From assembly GCF_001040845.1 (NCBI RefSeq), contig NZ_CP011941.1, forward strand, positions 2,238,890 to 2,302,889: a stretch of DNA of 64,000 bases, given 5' to 3'. Positions 1 to 11,153 of the stretch are shown here, in pieces. How positions within the stretch are numbered: position 1 is the first letter of the stretch; each line of letters begins with the position of its first letter. The notes under the pieces were generated by a model, which was not told the origin of the DNA, made no database searches, and saw nothing but the letters and a program-made list of their open reading frames with translations. The DNA is from Synechococcus sp. WH 8020. GTDB lineage: Bacteria > Cyanobacteriota > Cyanobacteriia > PCC-6307 > Cyanobiaceae. Position numbers and translations under genes: made by a program.

Positions 1-2
1 CT

Positions 3-935
3 TTAGCCTAGACCCGCTTCGATCAGTCGTATCGCTTCGCTGAGGGCATCCTGACCTGTGAGCCAGTGGGGGCTGTGTTGGCGGCGGAACCAGGTGCGTT
101 GACGCTTGGCAAACTGCTGGGTGCGGCGGGTGGTGGTAGCGATGGCCTGGGCTTCGTTTAGGCCTCCTTGCAGCACCTCTAGTGCTTCGCCGTAGCCGAT
201 CGTTTGCAGCATGGGGAGATCAGGTCCATAGCGCTGGCTCAGCTGCCGCGTTTCTTCAAGCAAGCCATCCTGATAGATCTGCTGGGTCCGTTGGGCGATC
301 CGTGAGCGCAGCTCCATGGGATTGAGTCCGAGCTCCAGCACGCGCCAGGGCGGTGGATTAGCCGACTGTTGCTCGCTCATCGGTTTGCCGCTGCAGTACA
401 GAACCTCCAGAGCGCGTTGGGTGCGAACCGCATCCGCAGGGGCGATTTTGGCGGCTGCTTGGGGATCGGCCTGTTGGAGGAGCTGGTGGCAGTTCGCTTG
501 ACCGAGTGCGCTCAGTTGGCGGCGTAGCTCGGCTTGAGGAGGCACGGCTGGAGGCTGCAGTCCTTGGGTGAGGGCCTTGAGGTACAAGCCGCTGCCTCCG
601 GCTAAAAAGGCAACGCCTCGCTTGTTGAGAACCTGGCTTACGACCGCAGCGGCTTCTTGCTGAAATTCCTGCAGCGTGATTGGTTGATCAGGGGAACGGA
701 GGTCGAGGAGGTGATGGGTGACGCGCTGTTGTTGCTCGGCTGTGGGTTTGGCCGTGCCGATATCCATGTCTCGGTAAAGCTGGCGCGAATCGATATTGAG
801 GATCTCCAGCTGGAAGTGCTCAGCAAGCTCAAGCGCGAGCGCGGTTTTGCCGCTCGCCGTTGGCCCAACGAGCGCCACAACGAGGGGTGCCTTCTCACCG
901 GCATCGGGGCCAAATTCAGGGCTGATCTGATTCAT
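3..935 (-). CDS. miaA: tRNA dimethylallyltransferase MiaA
   Basis: Transfers a dimethylallyl group to N6 of A37 in tRNAs that read UNN codons (i6A37 synthesis), in the cytoplasm. The protein has a Walker A loop GPTASGKT at about residues 24-31 and the family motif [16 protein letters not shown] starting at Asp49. At 310 aa it has the normal family length. The frame stays open to 1055, but that would overlap the divergent gyrB start and add about 40 residues without family similarity, so I use the ATG at 935. The stop codon is only 2 bases from the window edge. It is divergent from gyrB. Confidence 0.93.
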   Translation of the reverse strand: MNQISPEFGPDAGEKAPLVVALVGPTASGKTALALELAEHFQLEILNIDSRQLYRDMDIGTAKPTAEQQQRVTHHLLDLRSPDQPITLQEFQQEAAAVVSQVLNKRGVAFLAGGSGLYLKALTQGLQPPAVPPQAELRRQLSALGQANCHQLLQQADPQAAAKIAPADAVRTQRALEVLYCSGKPMSEQQSANPPPWRVLELGLNPMELRSRIAQRTQQIYQDGLLEETRQLSQRYGPDLPMLQTIGYGEALEVLQGGLNEAQAIATTTRRTQQFAKRQRTWFRRQHSPHWLTGQDALSEAIRLIEAGLG

Positions 936-1026
936 CGAAGAAACGATGGGGTGCATCCCCTTTAAAAATGATGCGTCAGAGGCTTCTGCGAGCGCCTCTG
1001 GGAGACCGGTGGTAAGTTGAGGTTGA

Positions 1027-3020
<1,994 letters not shown>

Positions 3021-3021
<1 letters not shown>

Positions 3022-3359
3022 TGCGTATGTCGACTGGAGCGGTGTTGCGTTGGGGCTGGTTGCTGGGAGTCGCTCTAATGGCACCCGCGGGCTTACCTGC
3101 TGGTGGAGCCCAGAGGAGGCTTCCTCTTTTGCGCCGTCAGGAAGGCAAAAGTCCCCGACTCAGCGGTGAGTGCTGTGTGCTGAGATCGAGTCCGCTGGTT
3201 GAGGCCCCTGCCCTGCGCCGGTTGGAGTTAGGCACTCCGCTGCAGATGTTGCGTCATTGGCGTGGAGACGACGGCCGAGATTGGATTCAAGTTCAGATGT
3301 CTTCAGGCCAGGGCCTGCCAGCTGGCTTGCAGCCAGTTCGCGGTTGGCTACGTGGCTGA
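3021..3359 (+). CDS. Small secreted SH3-like protein, hypothetical
   Basis: A 112 aa protein of unknown role. The N-terminus has a positively charged start followed by a hydrophobic stretch ([14 protein letters not shown], about residues 12-25) that resembles a Sec signal peptide. The rest, with [20 protein letters not shown] and DWIQVQ, has the rhythm of a bacterial SH3-like domain, a fold often found in periplasmic proteins that bind the cell wall. The ATG overlaps the gyrB stop by one base, and its 3' end overlaps the GTG start of the first crcB gene. The SH3 assignment is my inference from sequence rhythm only. Confidence 0.7.
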
Positions 3360-3762
3360 CTCCTTCACCGCTACTCAGGTGGTGCTGGTTGGGATTGGTG
3401 CCATTCCTGGCGCGTGGCTTCGGCTGCGAATTGTCAACCACTTTGAGCCGATGGTTCCTCTTAAGCACTGGGGAACGTTTGCCGTCAATCTCGTCGCAGC
3501 TTTTGCCCTAGGTCTGGTGGTAGGCCTGCAGGTGAATGACGCCTGTTCAACCTCTAAAGGTGTTTCGGCGCTGACGTTGTTGGTGGCAGTGGGCTTTTTC
3601 GGCAGCCTTAGTACGTTTTCCACCTTTGCCGTTGAGTTGCTCAACACTCTGAAGCAGAGAAATTGGCGTGAATCGTTGCTCCTCGGCGTGGGCTCGATCC
3701 TGGGTGGCTTGGTTGCGGCTGGTCTTGGCTATGGACTTGGATTGACCGAGGGGATCGCCTGA
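3352..3762 (+). CDS. crcB: Fluoride channel CrcB/Fluc, first copy
   Basis: Inner-membrane fluoride exporter of the Fluc/CrcB family, small four-helix proteins that work as antiparallel dimers. Family motifs are visible: [12 protein letters not shown] near the N-terminus, the N in [12 protein letters not shown], and [12 protein letters not shown] in the third helix. I choose the GTG at 3352, which gives 136 aa and overlaps the upstream gene by 8 bases. The frame is open back to 3262, but that extension lies inside the upstream gene and is not family-like. The next crcB copy starts on its stop codon, so the two are coupled and may form a heterodimer. Confidence 0.88.
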   Translation: MADSFTATQVVLVGIGAIPGAWLRLRIVNHFEPMVPLKHWGTFAVNLVAAFALGLVVGLQVNDACSTSKGVSALTLLVAVGFFGSLSTFSTFAVELLNTLKQRNWRESLLLGVGSILGGLVAAGLGYGLGLTEGIA

Positions 3763-4160
3763 TGTCACAGCCTCCTTTCTCCCCCACAACAAACCAGCTC
3801 ACCCTTCGCCAAGACCTGAACGAAATGGCTCTTGTGGCGCTTGGTGCAGTTCCTGGTGCTGTGATGCGCTGGCAAATTGCTTCCCACTTCCACGACAACG
3901 ACCTGATTGTGAACGTGCTCGGAGCGTTCATTTTGGGTTGGTTGGTCGGGCTTCCTCTCCAACCAAAGCGTCAGTTGTTGGTCGGGATTGGTTTCTGCGG
4001 TTCGCTCACCACGTTCAGTAGCTGGATGGTGCACTGCGTGACCTTCATCGCGCAAGGCGACTGGCTTTCTGCCCTGGGGTTGATTGGTCTCACCCTGGGG
4101 CTGGGGCTTGGTGCCGCAGCCCTGGGTGTCTTCGTAGGCCGGAGCTTGGTTAGGCGTTAA
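3762..4160 (+). CDS. crcB: Fluoride channel CrcB/Fluc, second copy
   Basis: Second Fluc-type fluoride channel subunit, 132 aa. It carries GAVPGAVMRWQI, NVLGAFILGWLVG and GFCGSLTTFSSWMV, the motif that lines the fluoride pore. The first 25 or so residues are a polar extension, so the real start might lie further inside. The ATG overlaps the stop of the first copy by one base. The two copies are clearly diverged from each other rather than a recent duplication, which is typical of organisms with a two-gene, heterodimeric Fluc. The last 11 bases overlap the convergent glutathione peroxidase gene. Confidence 0.88.
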   Translation: MSQPPFSPTTNQLTLRQDLNEMALVALGAVPGAVMRWQIASHFHDNDLIVNVLGAFILGWLVGLPLQPKRQLLVGIGFCGSLTTFSSWMVHCVTFIAQGDWLSALGLIGLTLGLGLGAAALGVFVGRSLVRR

Positions 4161-4629
4161 GGGCGGATTCAATCGCAGTCTTCAGCTCATCTGAATCGGG
4201 CTCAACTCCGCTTTTAAACCTTGCGATGACCGTGCCGTCTTTGCCTACGAGGAACTTCTCAAAGTTCCAAGCCACATCGCCTGAAGGCTCTGTTTTGTTC
4301 AGGGTGGTGTAGGGCTCAGTGGTGCTTCCCGTGGCATGCACTTTGTCGAACAGCTCAAAGCTGGCGTTGTAAGTGGTGGAGCAGAAGCTTTTAATCTCCT
4401 CCAAAGATCCGGGCTCTTGAGCACCAAAATCGTTGCAGGGGAAGCCCAGTACCTCAAGCCCCTGAGCGCCGTAGCTGTCTTGTAACGCCTGCAGGCCGCT
4501 GTATTGGCGGGTGAATCCGCAGCGGCTCGCCACGTTCACGATTAACAGCACCTTGCCGGAGTAAGAGCCAAGTGATTTGTTGGCGCCGTCGGGGGTGTTG
4601 ACGGACACGTTGCTGATGTTGGGTGCCAT
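4150..4629 (-). CDS. Glutathione peroxidase-family thiol peroxidase
   Basis: Reduces hydrogen peroxide or organic and lipid hydroperoxides. It is a cysteine-type (non-selenium) member of 159 aa. The catalytic tetrad is visible: Cys37 in SRCGFT, Gln71 in GAQEPGS, and Trp121-Asn122 in WNFEKF. Cys83 in SFCSTTY sits where the resolving cysteine of thioredoxin-dependent family members is found, so the in vivo reductant is probably thioredoxin rather than glutathione (inference). No signal peptide is seen, so it is likely cytoplasmic. It is convergent with crcB and divergent from mgtE. Confidence 0.93.
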   Translation of the reverse strand: MAPNISNVSVNTPDGANKSLGSYSGKVLLIVNVASRCGFTRQYSGLQALQDSYGAQGLEVLGFPCNDFGAQEPGSLEEIKSFCSTTYNASFELFDKVHATGSTTEPYTTLNKTEPSGDVAWNFEKFLVGKDGTVIARFKSGVEPDSDELKTAIESALNA

Positions 4630-4706
4630 AACCGTTGAGGGTGCAATCGGCGCCGACGATAACCGGATACAGCCGCACTTACACTGGCAGGGGCTGGGCG
4701 GAGAGC

Positions 4707-6161
4707 ATGGAAGAAGCCCACGGCCGCAGTGGTGTGATCGTGACGAATGATCTGGTGGCTGAGGTTGTTGCTCAGCAATTGGAGTCGATGTTGTCGGTTG
4801 GCAATTACGACGAAGTCAAGCTGCTTTTGGCTCCCTTTCAGCCAGTTGATGTGGCGGAAGCGATTGGTTGCCTTCCTCGAACGCTGCAGGCCCTTGCTTT
4901 TCGTTTGCTCGGCAAGGACGAAGCAATTGAGGTCTACGAATACCTTGAGCCAGCCATTCAGCAAAGTTTGTTGGAACGGCTGCGCTCCAGCGAAGTGCTG
5001 GAGCTCGTGGAAGAGATGTCACCCGATGATCGGGTGCGCCTGCTCGATGAACTCCCGGCCAAAGTGGTACGCCGTCTCTTGGTGGAGCTCAGTCCCGCCG
5101 AGCGGCGTGTGACAGCTCAATTGCTTGGTTATGCCCCTGAAACAGCTGGCCGTTTGATGACAACGGAATATATCGATCTCAAGGAATTTCATAGTGCTGC
5201 GCAGGCTCTCACCATTGTTCGCCGGCGTGCGAGAGAAACCGAAACGATTTATAGCCTTTATGTCACCGATGGGCAGAGACATCTCACCGGCATCTTGTCT
5301 CTACGTGATTTGGTCACTGCCGACCCTGCCGATTGCATTGGTGATGTGATGACACGGGAGGTGGTGAGCGTTGGCACCGATACCGATCAGGAGGAGGTTG
5401 CCCGTGCCATTCAGCGTTACGACTTTCTTGCGGTGCCTGTTGTTGACAGGGAGCGTCGTCTTGTCGGGATCGTCACGGTGGATGATGTGATTGATGTCAT
5501 CGAGCAGGAAGCCACCCGTGATTTGTACGCGGCTGGCGCTGTGGAGGCCGGAGATGAGGACGACTATTTCCAGAGCAATTTATTCACCGTGGCTCGACGC
5601 CGCGTTGTGTGGTTGTCAGTGTTGGTGGTCGCCAGTTTCTTCACGTCGCAAGTGATTGCCCTGAATGAGAAGGTGCTGAAGGAGGTCGTACTGCTTGCGG
5701 CGTTTATTCCTCTGTTGGCTGGCACCGGTGGAAATGTGGGAGCTCAGAGTTCAACGGTTGTGATCCGTGGTTTAAGCACGAAGAGCATCTCGTCGCTTGG
5801 TCCGTTCAAAGCAGTCGTGCGTGAAACGGCTTCCGGAGCTTTGTTGGGACTTCTGATGATGCTGTTGGTGGTTCCTTTCGCATGGTGGCGAGGCGAAAGC
5901 CCATTGATCGGGATCTCCGTTGGCATCAGTTTGTTGGCGATTACAACTCTGGCTGCCACGGCTGGTGCTGCTTTTCCACTGCTGTTCGACAGGATGGGAT
6001 TGGATCCAGCCTTGATGTCGACCCCTTTCATTACGACCTGCACGGACGTGATGGGCACCTTGATTTATCTCAAGACAGCAGAGTGGCTGCTGCTGAATGC
6101 GCCCCAGCTCCTCGAAGCCACGAGTATTTCTACTCATTTACTCGCTGCGCTCGCTTTCTGA
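4707..6161 (+). CDS. mgtE: Magnesium transporter MgtE
   Basis: Mg2+-gated Mg2+ channel of the inner membrane. The 484 aa protein has the MgtE N-terminal helical domain (LLAPFQPVDVAEAI, LVEEMSPDDRVRLLDELP), two CBS domains that sense Mg2+ (SLRDLVTADP, VGIVTVDDVIDVIE), and a C-terminal membrane domain with the GTGGNVGAQSSTVVIRGL selectivity motif followed by the remaining helices. The frame is open to 4635, but the 24 residues before the ATG at 4707 lie in the divergent promoter region and look noncoding. A GGAG at 4700-4703 lies close to the ATG. No Mg2+ riboswitch is visible upstream. Confidence 0.93.
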   Translation: MEEAHGRSGVIVTNDLVAEVVAQQLESMLSVGNYDEVKLLLAPFQPVDVAEAIGCLPRTLQALAFRLLGKDEAIEVYEYLEPAIQQSLLERLRSSEVLELVEEMSPDDRVRLLDELPAKVVRRLLVELSPAERRVTAQLLGYAPETAGRLMTTEYIDLKEFHSAAQALTIVRRRARETETIYSLYVTDGQRHLTGILSLRDLVTADPADCIGDVMTREVVSVGTDTDQEEVARAIQRYDFLAVPVVDRERRLVGIVTVDDVIDVIEQEATRDLYAAGAVEAGDEDDYFQSNLFTVARRRVVWLSVLVVASFFTSQVIALNEKVLKEVVLLAAFIPLLAGTGGNVGAQSSTVVIRGLSTKSISSLGPFKAVVRETASGALLGLLMMLLVVPFAWWRGESPLIGISVGISLLAITTLAATAGAAFPLLFDRMGLDPALMSTPFITTCTDVMGTLIYLKTAEWLLLNAPQLLEATSISTHLLAALAF

Positions 6162-6213
6162 GAGCTTGTTTACGTTTCTTAGGGTTACTCTTTACAGAAC
6201 TCAATGAAGCGTC

Positions 6214-6990
6214 ATGGCTCCTGCTGCTGCTGTTGCTTCCCGCCCCGCATCTGCCTCCACCGGTCGCGCCTCGGGCGCTGAAGTCGATTTAGTCCGTTCG
6301 TATTTACGAGACATCGGCCGAGTGCCGTTGTTGAGTCATCAGCAGGAGATCACCCTGGGCCGTCAGGTGCAGGAGTTGATGGATTTAGAGGCGTTAGAAG
6401 CGGAACTCAAGGATCAGCGTGGTGGAGAGGAGGTTGCCAGAGAGGAGTTCGCCAAAGCTGCAGGCGTGAGTGCGGCGCAACTGAAGCGAAAGCTGCAGGC
6501 GGGCCGCCGCGCCAAGGAGCGGATGGTGGCGGCCAACCTGAGGTTGGTGGTGAGCGTCGCCAAGAAATACACCAAGAGGAATATGGAACTGCTGGATCTG
6601 ATCCAGGAGGGAACGATTGGTTTGGTGCGTGGAGTGGAGAAATTTGATCCGACCCGCGGCTACAAGTTCAGTACCTATGCGTACTGGTGGATTCGTCAGG
6701 GCATCACCCGCGCGATTGCGGAGAAGAGCCGAACGATTCGCCTGCCGATCCATATCACCGAAATGCTGAACAAGCTGAAGAAAGGCCAACGGGAGTTGAG
6801 CCAGCTGCCTGAATTGCAGGGAAAAGTGTTGCGAATGCGCTATGGAATGGATGGGGAGGAGCCGATGAGTCTCACGGGTATTGGCCGCGTCATCGGCATT
6901 AGCCGTGACCGCGTGCGCAACCTTGAGCGTGATGGTTTAGCTGGATTGCGTCGCCTGAGTGATCAAGTTGAGGCTTACGTGGCCTGCTGA
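6214..6990 (+). CDS. Group 2 RpoD/SigA-type sigma factor lacking region 3
   Basis: Alternative sigma-70 factor of the cyanobacterial group 2 type, here 258 aa. Region 1.2 ([13 protein letters not shown], residues 29-41) and region 2 ([14 protein letters not shown] to [16 protein letters not shown], residues 106-168) are intact, including the -10-reading part. At residue 197 the sequence jumps from KKGQRELSQ directly to [14 protein letters not shown], which is region 4.1. Region 3 and the start of region 4, roughly 75-80 residues in ordinary members, are absent without loss of frame. Region 4.2 with its helix-turn-helix ([13 protein letters not shown]) is complete. The last 16 bases overlap the convergent hydrolase gene. 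Confidence 0.87.
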   Translation: MAPAAAVASRPASASTGRASGAEVDLVRSYLRDIGRVPLLSHQQEITLGRQVQELMDLEALEAELKDQRGGEEVAREEFAKAAGVSAAQLKRKLQAGRRAKERMVAANLRLVVSVAKKYTKRNMELLDLIQEGTIGLVRGVEKFDPTRGYKFSTYAYWWIRQGITRAIAEKSRTIRLPIHITEMLNKLKKGQRELSQLPELQGKVLRMRYGMDGEEPMSLTGIGRVIGISRDRVRNLERDGLAGLRRLSDQVEAYVAC

Positions 6991-7898
6991 TTGAGGATTA
7001 GCAGTAATTGTTTGTTCACTGGTTTTGGTGATTCGTCATGGGGGCAATGTCCTGCATCGGGAATCACCAAAAGTGATTGAATGCATTGATGTTTTTTCTT
7101 CCATTCTTTGGCTTCTTTAAGTGGTTCCCAAGGGTCGGCTTCACCCCAAATCATGTGCACTGGTATTGATAGGTCTTTCAGTAAGTCTGGTGCCAAGTGA
7201 TCATCAAAGAGGTTGATGAAACCTCGGAATGCTTCTGAAGCACCAGACCGTTGGCTTGGCCCTAGCAAAAGAGACACCAATTCATCGTCCACATTGCCAC
7301 CGCTGGGATAGGCCTTTTTAAGCACGCTACGAATGAGAGCTGGGCGGGCCGCGTTTCGGAACAGGGTTGTACTCAGCCAGCGCTGACTCACCAGGGTTTT
7401 AAGGAGAGGGCGAATCCAGGCCATCCAGGCCGGTTGGGTTGCCAATTGTTTGTCATCCATCAGTCGCTGAGCGCAGTCGATTAACACCACTTCTTTGCAG
7501 TGTTCCTCCCCAAGAAGTTGAGCAGCTCTTAGCGCTACAACACCACCGATTGAGTTCCCAACGAGAACCACGGGGCGATCGATCACGTCATCACAAAAAT
7601 CTGCGACTTGTTGGGCCCATAGATCAAAACAGTATTGAACTGTTTTTTCTGTAGCGGGTTCATTGTTCAACCGTGCCTGTGGCTGATCACTCCTGCCGAA
7701 ACCCAGCAGATCGATGGCATAGGTGGGAACTTGATTGGCGAGGACTGGTTGGTTGAAGCGCCAATGATTGGTATTGGCTCCAAATCCATGGATCAGGAGC
7801 ACTGCTGTTGGTGCCGTTTGATCCCCCATCACTGACCAGCCAATGTGATGAGAATTCCAGGCCCAAAGCGCCTGAATTGGAGCCAAAGGAGCGTTCAT
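6975..7898 (-). CDS. Alpha/beta hydrolase
   Basis: Alpha/beta-fold hydrolase of 307 aa with unknown substrate. It shows the oxyanion-hole motif [11 protein letters not shown], the nucleophile elbow GNSIGG with Ser116, a candidate acid in WGEADPWEP, and the catalytic histidine in GHCPHDE near the C-terminus. Such hydrolases are common in cyanobacteria, and some act on esters of chlorophyll or lipid breakdown, but nothing here fixes the substrate. No signal peptide is seen. Its start overlaps the end of the RND pump gene by 4 bases, so it is probably the last gene of the efflux operon. Confidence 0.9.
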   Translation of the reverse strand: MNAPLAPIQALWAWNSHHIGWSVMGDQTAPTAVLLIHGFGANTNHWRFNQPVLANQVPTYAIDLLGFGRSDQPQARLNNEPATEKTVQYCFDLWAQQVADFCDDVIDRPVVLVGNSIGGVVALRAAQLLGEEHCKEVVLIDCAQRLMDDKQLATQPAWMAWIRPLLKTLVSQRWLSTTLFRNAARPALIRSVLKKAYPSGGNVDDELVSLLLGPSQRSGASEAFRGFINLFDDHLAPDLLKDLSIPVHMIWGEADPWEPLKEAKEWKKKHQCIQSLLVIPDAGHCPHDESPKPVNKQLLLILNQQAT

Positions 7899-10800
7899 GT
7901 CCTTGGTGATAAGAGCCTGCTCTCCAGGTCCTTGATCAGCACATAAACGGGAGGGACCACCCCTACTGAGAGCACGGTTGCAACGATCAATCCACCAAAA
8001 ATGACAGTTCCAAGAGATTGTTGTGCACTCGCTCCGGCGCCGTTGGCGACTACAAGCGGTAAGAAACCAGCAAGGGCCGCAATCGCGGTCATCAGGATGG
8101 GACGAAGTCGAGATTCGGCCGATTCGACAACGGCGATCACGGTGCTTTTCCCTTCTTTGAGCTTTTGTTCGGCCACCTCGACGATCAAAATTCCATTCTT
8201 GGCTGCTAGGCCGATGAGGGTCACTAGGCCAATTTGTGCATAGATGTTCAAATCGATTGAACGGATCGCAAGAAAGGCGAGAGCACCAAGCATGGCCAGG
8301 GGAACCGTTGCCAGGATGATGACTGGTGTGATGTAACTCTCGTACTGGGCTGAGAGCACCAGATACACAATGAGCACACCAAGTCCAAATACCAGGATGC
8401 TGGCGTTCCCGGCTGAGAGCTGCAGAGCTGCCAGACCCGTGAAAGCTGAACCGATGTTGGTGTAATTTTCAGCGTTAAACAATTGCTGGATTTTGCTCAG
8501 GGCTTGACCGCTGCTCTTGCCGATGGCTTCTGCGCCCTGAATCAGTACTGTCCGATTCAAGTCGTAGTGGCTGATAATTGGCGGGGCACTGCTGAGCTCG
8601 GCTTCGGCAAACTGGGACACCTGGACTAAGTCGCCATCCTTTGATCGCACGTAGAAGCTCAGAATGTCGTCGATGTTTTGTCGCTGATTTGGAGTGCCTT
8701 GGACGTAGATGTTGCGAACTTGGCCACTCTCGTAGGTGATGCCGGAGTAGCTGTTACCGGCCAGCGCGGAAATGGTGTCCATCGCCTCTTGGAAGTCGAC
8801 GTTGAGTGCATACATCACCTCTCGATTGATATTGAGGCCGATCGCTGGAGCACTCGGAGTGAACTGTGTATAGACGTTGGAAAAGTCTCCACTTGCATTA
8901 GCCGTCTTGATGAGTTGGCCTGACAAATTGGAGAGATCGTTGAAGCTATAAGTACCATTGCTTAGATCGTTGAACTGGAAGTAGAAACCTCCTTGAGGTG
9001 AGAATCCAGGTACTGCTGGTGGCCCTGAAGCCTTAGCGAGGCCGTCGCTTAATTGGATTAATTTTGCATTGAGGCGTTTCACGATGGCATCAGAACTGTG
9101 TTCAGCGCCTTTGCGCTCTGCCAAGGGCTGGAGACCGAAGAAAAAGACGCCTTGATCGGGACTGGAGCCGTTGAAGCCAAAGCCGTTGATGATCGATGCA
9201 TTGGCTACATCGTCTTCTTCACTGAGAACCTTGGCGATTTGCATTCCAAGCTTTTTGGTTTCCACCAGGGAAGCCCCGTTCTGCAGTTGGAAAATTCCCA
9301 TCCCATAGCCTTGATCCTCATCGGGGATAAAGGCTGTAGGAAGGATGGTGAAGGCGAAGCTGGTCACCACGATTCCTACAACCAATCCAGCCAGCACGAT
9401 GCGGCGGGCTTGGATCATTCGTTTGAGGATCTTTGAGTAGCTGGTTTCGAGACGCTCGAAATTGCTGTTAAACACCTTGAAGATCAGCGGCAGGTTCGCA
9501 CCCGCGAGAGCACCGATCACAATGCCAGCGATGTAAGTCCAGTTTCCAAAGGAAGCTGCACTAAAGCGGCCAAAGGCCAAGCCCACGATCACGCCCACCA
9601 CAATCCAGCTGCGCCCCTTGGGTTCCGGTGGTTTTTTCTGCGAAAGGATCAGACCCGAGAGCATGGGTGAAAACGTCAGGGCATTAAAGGCAGAGATGGC
9701 AACCGAAAAGGCGATCGTGAGTGCGAACTGCTTGTAGATGATCCCGGTTCCACCGGGATAAAAGGCAACCGGTACAAACACCGCCATCAGCACGAGGGCG
9801 GTTGCAAGGAGTGCACCGAAGAGTTCGCCCATGCAAGCGAGTGCTGCCTCGCGGGGCTTCATTCCCTTCTCGATGTTGGTGGAGACGGCTTCGATCACCA
9901 CGATGGCGTCATCCACGACGAGGCCTGTTGCTAGTACGAGACCCAGCAGCGTGAGCTGATTAATCGAAAATCCGAAAACGTTGAGGAATGCGAATGTTCC
10001 CACGAGAGAAATCGGAATCGCCAGGCTGGGCACCACGGTGGCGCGCCAGTTCTGTAGAAAAAGAAACAGGATGATTAGAACCAGCACGATGGCAAGTCCG
10101 AGAGCGTCAATCACTCCATCCACGGAGGATTCGATGAATTGGCCGATGTTATAAATCTGATCAATCGTGACGCCAGGAGGCAACGTGCTTCTGAATTGGT
10201 TGATTTGATCAACGACTGCTTCAGAGACGTCGAGAGCATTGCTGGCAGGGGTCTGATAGACAGCAATTGTGAGCGCTTCGTGTCCGTTTTGATCAACAGC
10301 CTGCGCAGAGAAGGTGTTGCTCCCGTAGCGCACTTCGCCGACATCCTTCAGTTTGAGCAGATTGCCAGATGGCGAGCGGCTGAGGATGAGATTGTTGAAG
10401 TCATCGATGGAGATAAGGTTGCCGTTGTTTTTCACCACAATCGGATAGGTGAAGGCTTGATCGCCTGAGGCCGGCGGGCCTCCAACAAGTCCTCCAACAG
10501 CCACACTATTTTGAGACTTAACTTGATTGATGACGTCTTCGGATGTGAGTTTGTTGGCTGCAAGCTTGTTGGGATCAACAAACAGCCAAAATGCTGGAGT
10601 GGCGCCTCCGATGATATTGACTGTGGCAACACCCTCCACCCGAGAGAGTGGGTAATAGAGTTGTTCGTAGACGAGTCCATTTAAATAGGCTGCATCAAAT
10701 TGCCCTTTGCTGGAACTCACTTCATAGGCAAGCAGGATCGACGGGTTGCTCTGCTTAACGGATACACCTAATTCGCTTACTTGTTCTGGGAGCTGGGGGT

Positions 10801-11149
10801 TGGCCAGAGAAACACGGTTCTGGACATTGACTTGATCAATATCGATATCAGTTGACTGATCGAAATAGACATTGACTGTGCTATTGCCTGTCATGTCTGT
10901 GTTCGAGGAGATGTAGCTCACTCCGGGAACGCCATTGATCTGTTGTTCCAATGGATTCGTTACCGCTTGCTCGGTGACCTCCGCATTGGCGCCTCCATAG
11001 TTTGCGATGACCTGGATGAGAGGATCGGCAATGTTTGGCAGGTAGGCGATGGGCAGCATCGGGATCGAGATCATCCCAACGAGCACAATCAAAATGCTGC
11101 AGACCGTAGTCAGAACTGGTCGCTTGATGAAATTGTCGGAAAAGGCCAT
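7895..11149 (-). CDS. RND efflux pump, HAE1 family (AcrB/MexB type)
   Basis: Inner-membrane proton-driven drug or hydrophobe exporter of 1084 aa, the normal length for AcrB-like pumps. It starts with the typical FIKRPVLTTVCSILIVLVG first helix and has two repeats of helices and large periplasmic loops. The proton-relay acidic pair is present in LVVDDAIVVIEAV, and the partner lysine in GLAAKNGILIVEVA. It is expected to form a tripartite pump with the adaptor encoded just upstream and an outer-membrane TolC-like protein that is not in this window. It lies 4 bases after the adaptor gene and overlaps the hydrolase gene by 4 bases. Substrates cannot be told from sequence. Confidence 0.95.
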   Translation of the reverse strand: MAFSDNFIKRPVLTTVCSILIVLVGMISIPMLPIAYLPNIADPLIQVIANYGGANAEVTEQAVTNPLEQQINGVPGVSYISSNTDMTGNSTVNVYFDQSTDIDIDQVNVQNRVSLANPQLPEQVSELGVSVKQSNPSILLAYEVSSSKGQFDAAYLNGLVYEQLYYPLSRVEGVATVNIIGGATPAFWLFVDPNKLAANKLTSEDVINQVKSQNSVAVGGLVGGPPASGDQAFTYPIVVKNNGNLISIDDFNNLILSRSPSGNLLKLKDVGEVRYGSNTFSAQAVDQNGHEALTIAVYQTPASNALDVSEAVVDQINQFRSTLPPGVTIDQIYNIGQFIESSVDGVIDALGLAIVLVLIILFLFLQNWRATVVPSLAIPISLVGTFAFLNVFGFSINQLTLLGLVLATGLVVDDAIVVIEAVSTNIEKGMKPREAALACMGELFGALLATALVLMAVFVPVAFYPGGTGIIYKQFALTIAFSVAISAFNALTFSPMLSGLILSQKKPPEPKGRSWIVVGVIVGLAFGRFSAASFGNWTYIAGIVIGALAGANLPLIFKVFNSNFERLETSYSKILKRMIQARRIVLAGLVVGIVVTSFAFTILPTAFIPDEDQGYGMGIFQLQNGASLVETKKLGMQIAKVLSEEDDVANASIINGFGFNGSSPDQGVFFFGLQPLAERKGAEHSSDAIVKRLNAKLIQLSDGLAKASGPPAVPGFSPQGGFYFQFNDLSNGTYSFNDLSNLSGQLIKTANASGDFSNVYTQFTPSAPAIGLNINREVMYALNVDFQEAMDTISALAGNSYSGITYESGQVRNIYVQGTPNQRQNIDDILSFYVRSKDGDLVQVSQFAEAELSSAPPIISHYDLNRTVLIQGAEAIGKSSGQALSKIQQLFNAENYTNIGSAFTGLAALQLSAGNASILVFGLGVLIVYLVLSAQYESYITPVIILATVPLAMLGALAFLAIRSIDLNIYAQIGLVTLIGLAAKNGILIVEVAEQKLKEGKSTVIAVVESAESRLRPILMTAIAALAGFLPLVVANGAGASAQQSLGTVIFGGLIVATVLSVGVVPPVYVLIKDLESRLLSPRT

Positions 11150-11153
11150 CGGT

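Noticed and set aside
3200-3351. Fluoride riboswitch before the crcB genes
   Set aside because: The region is inside the upstream coding gene and lacks the conserved riboswitch blocks.
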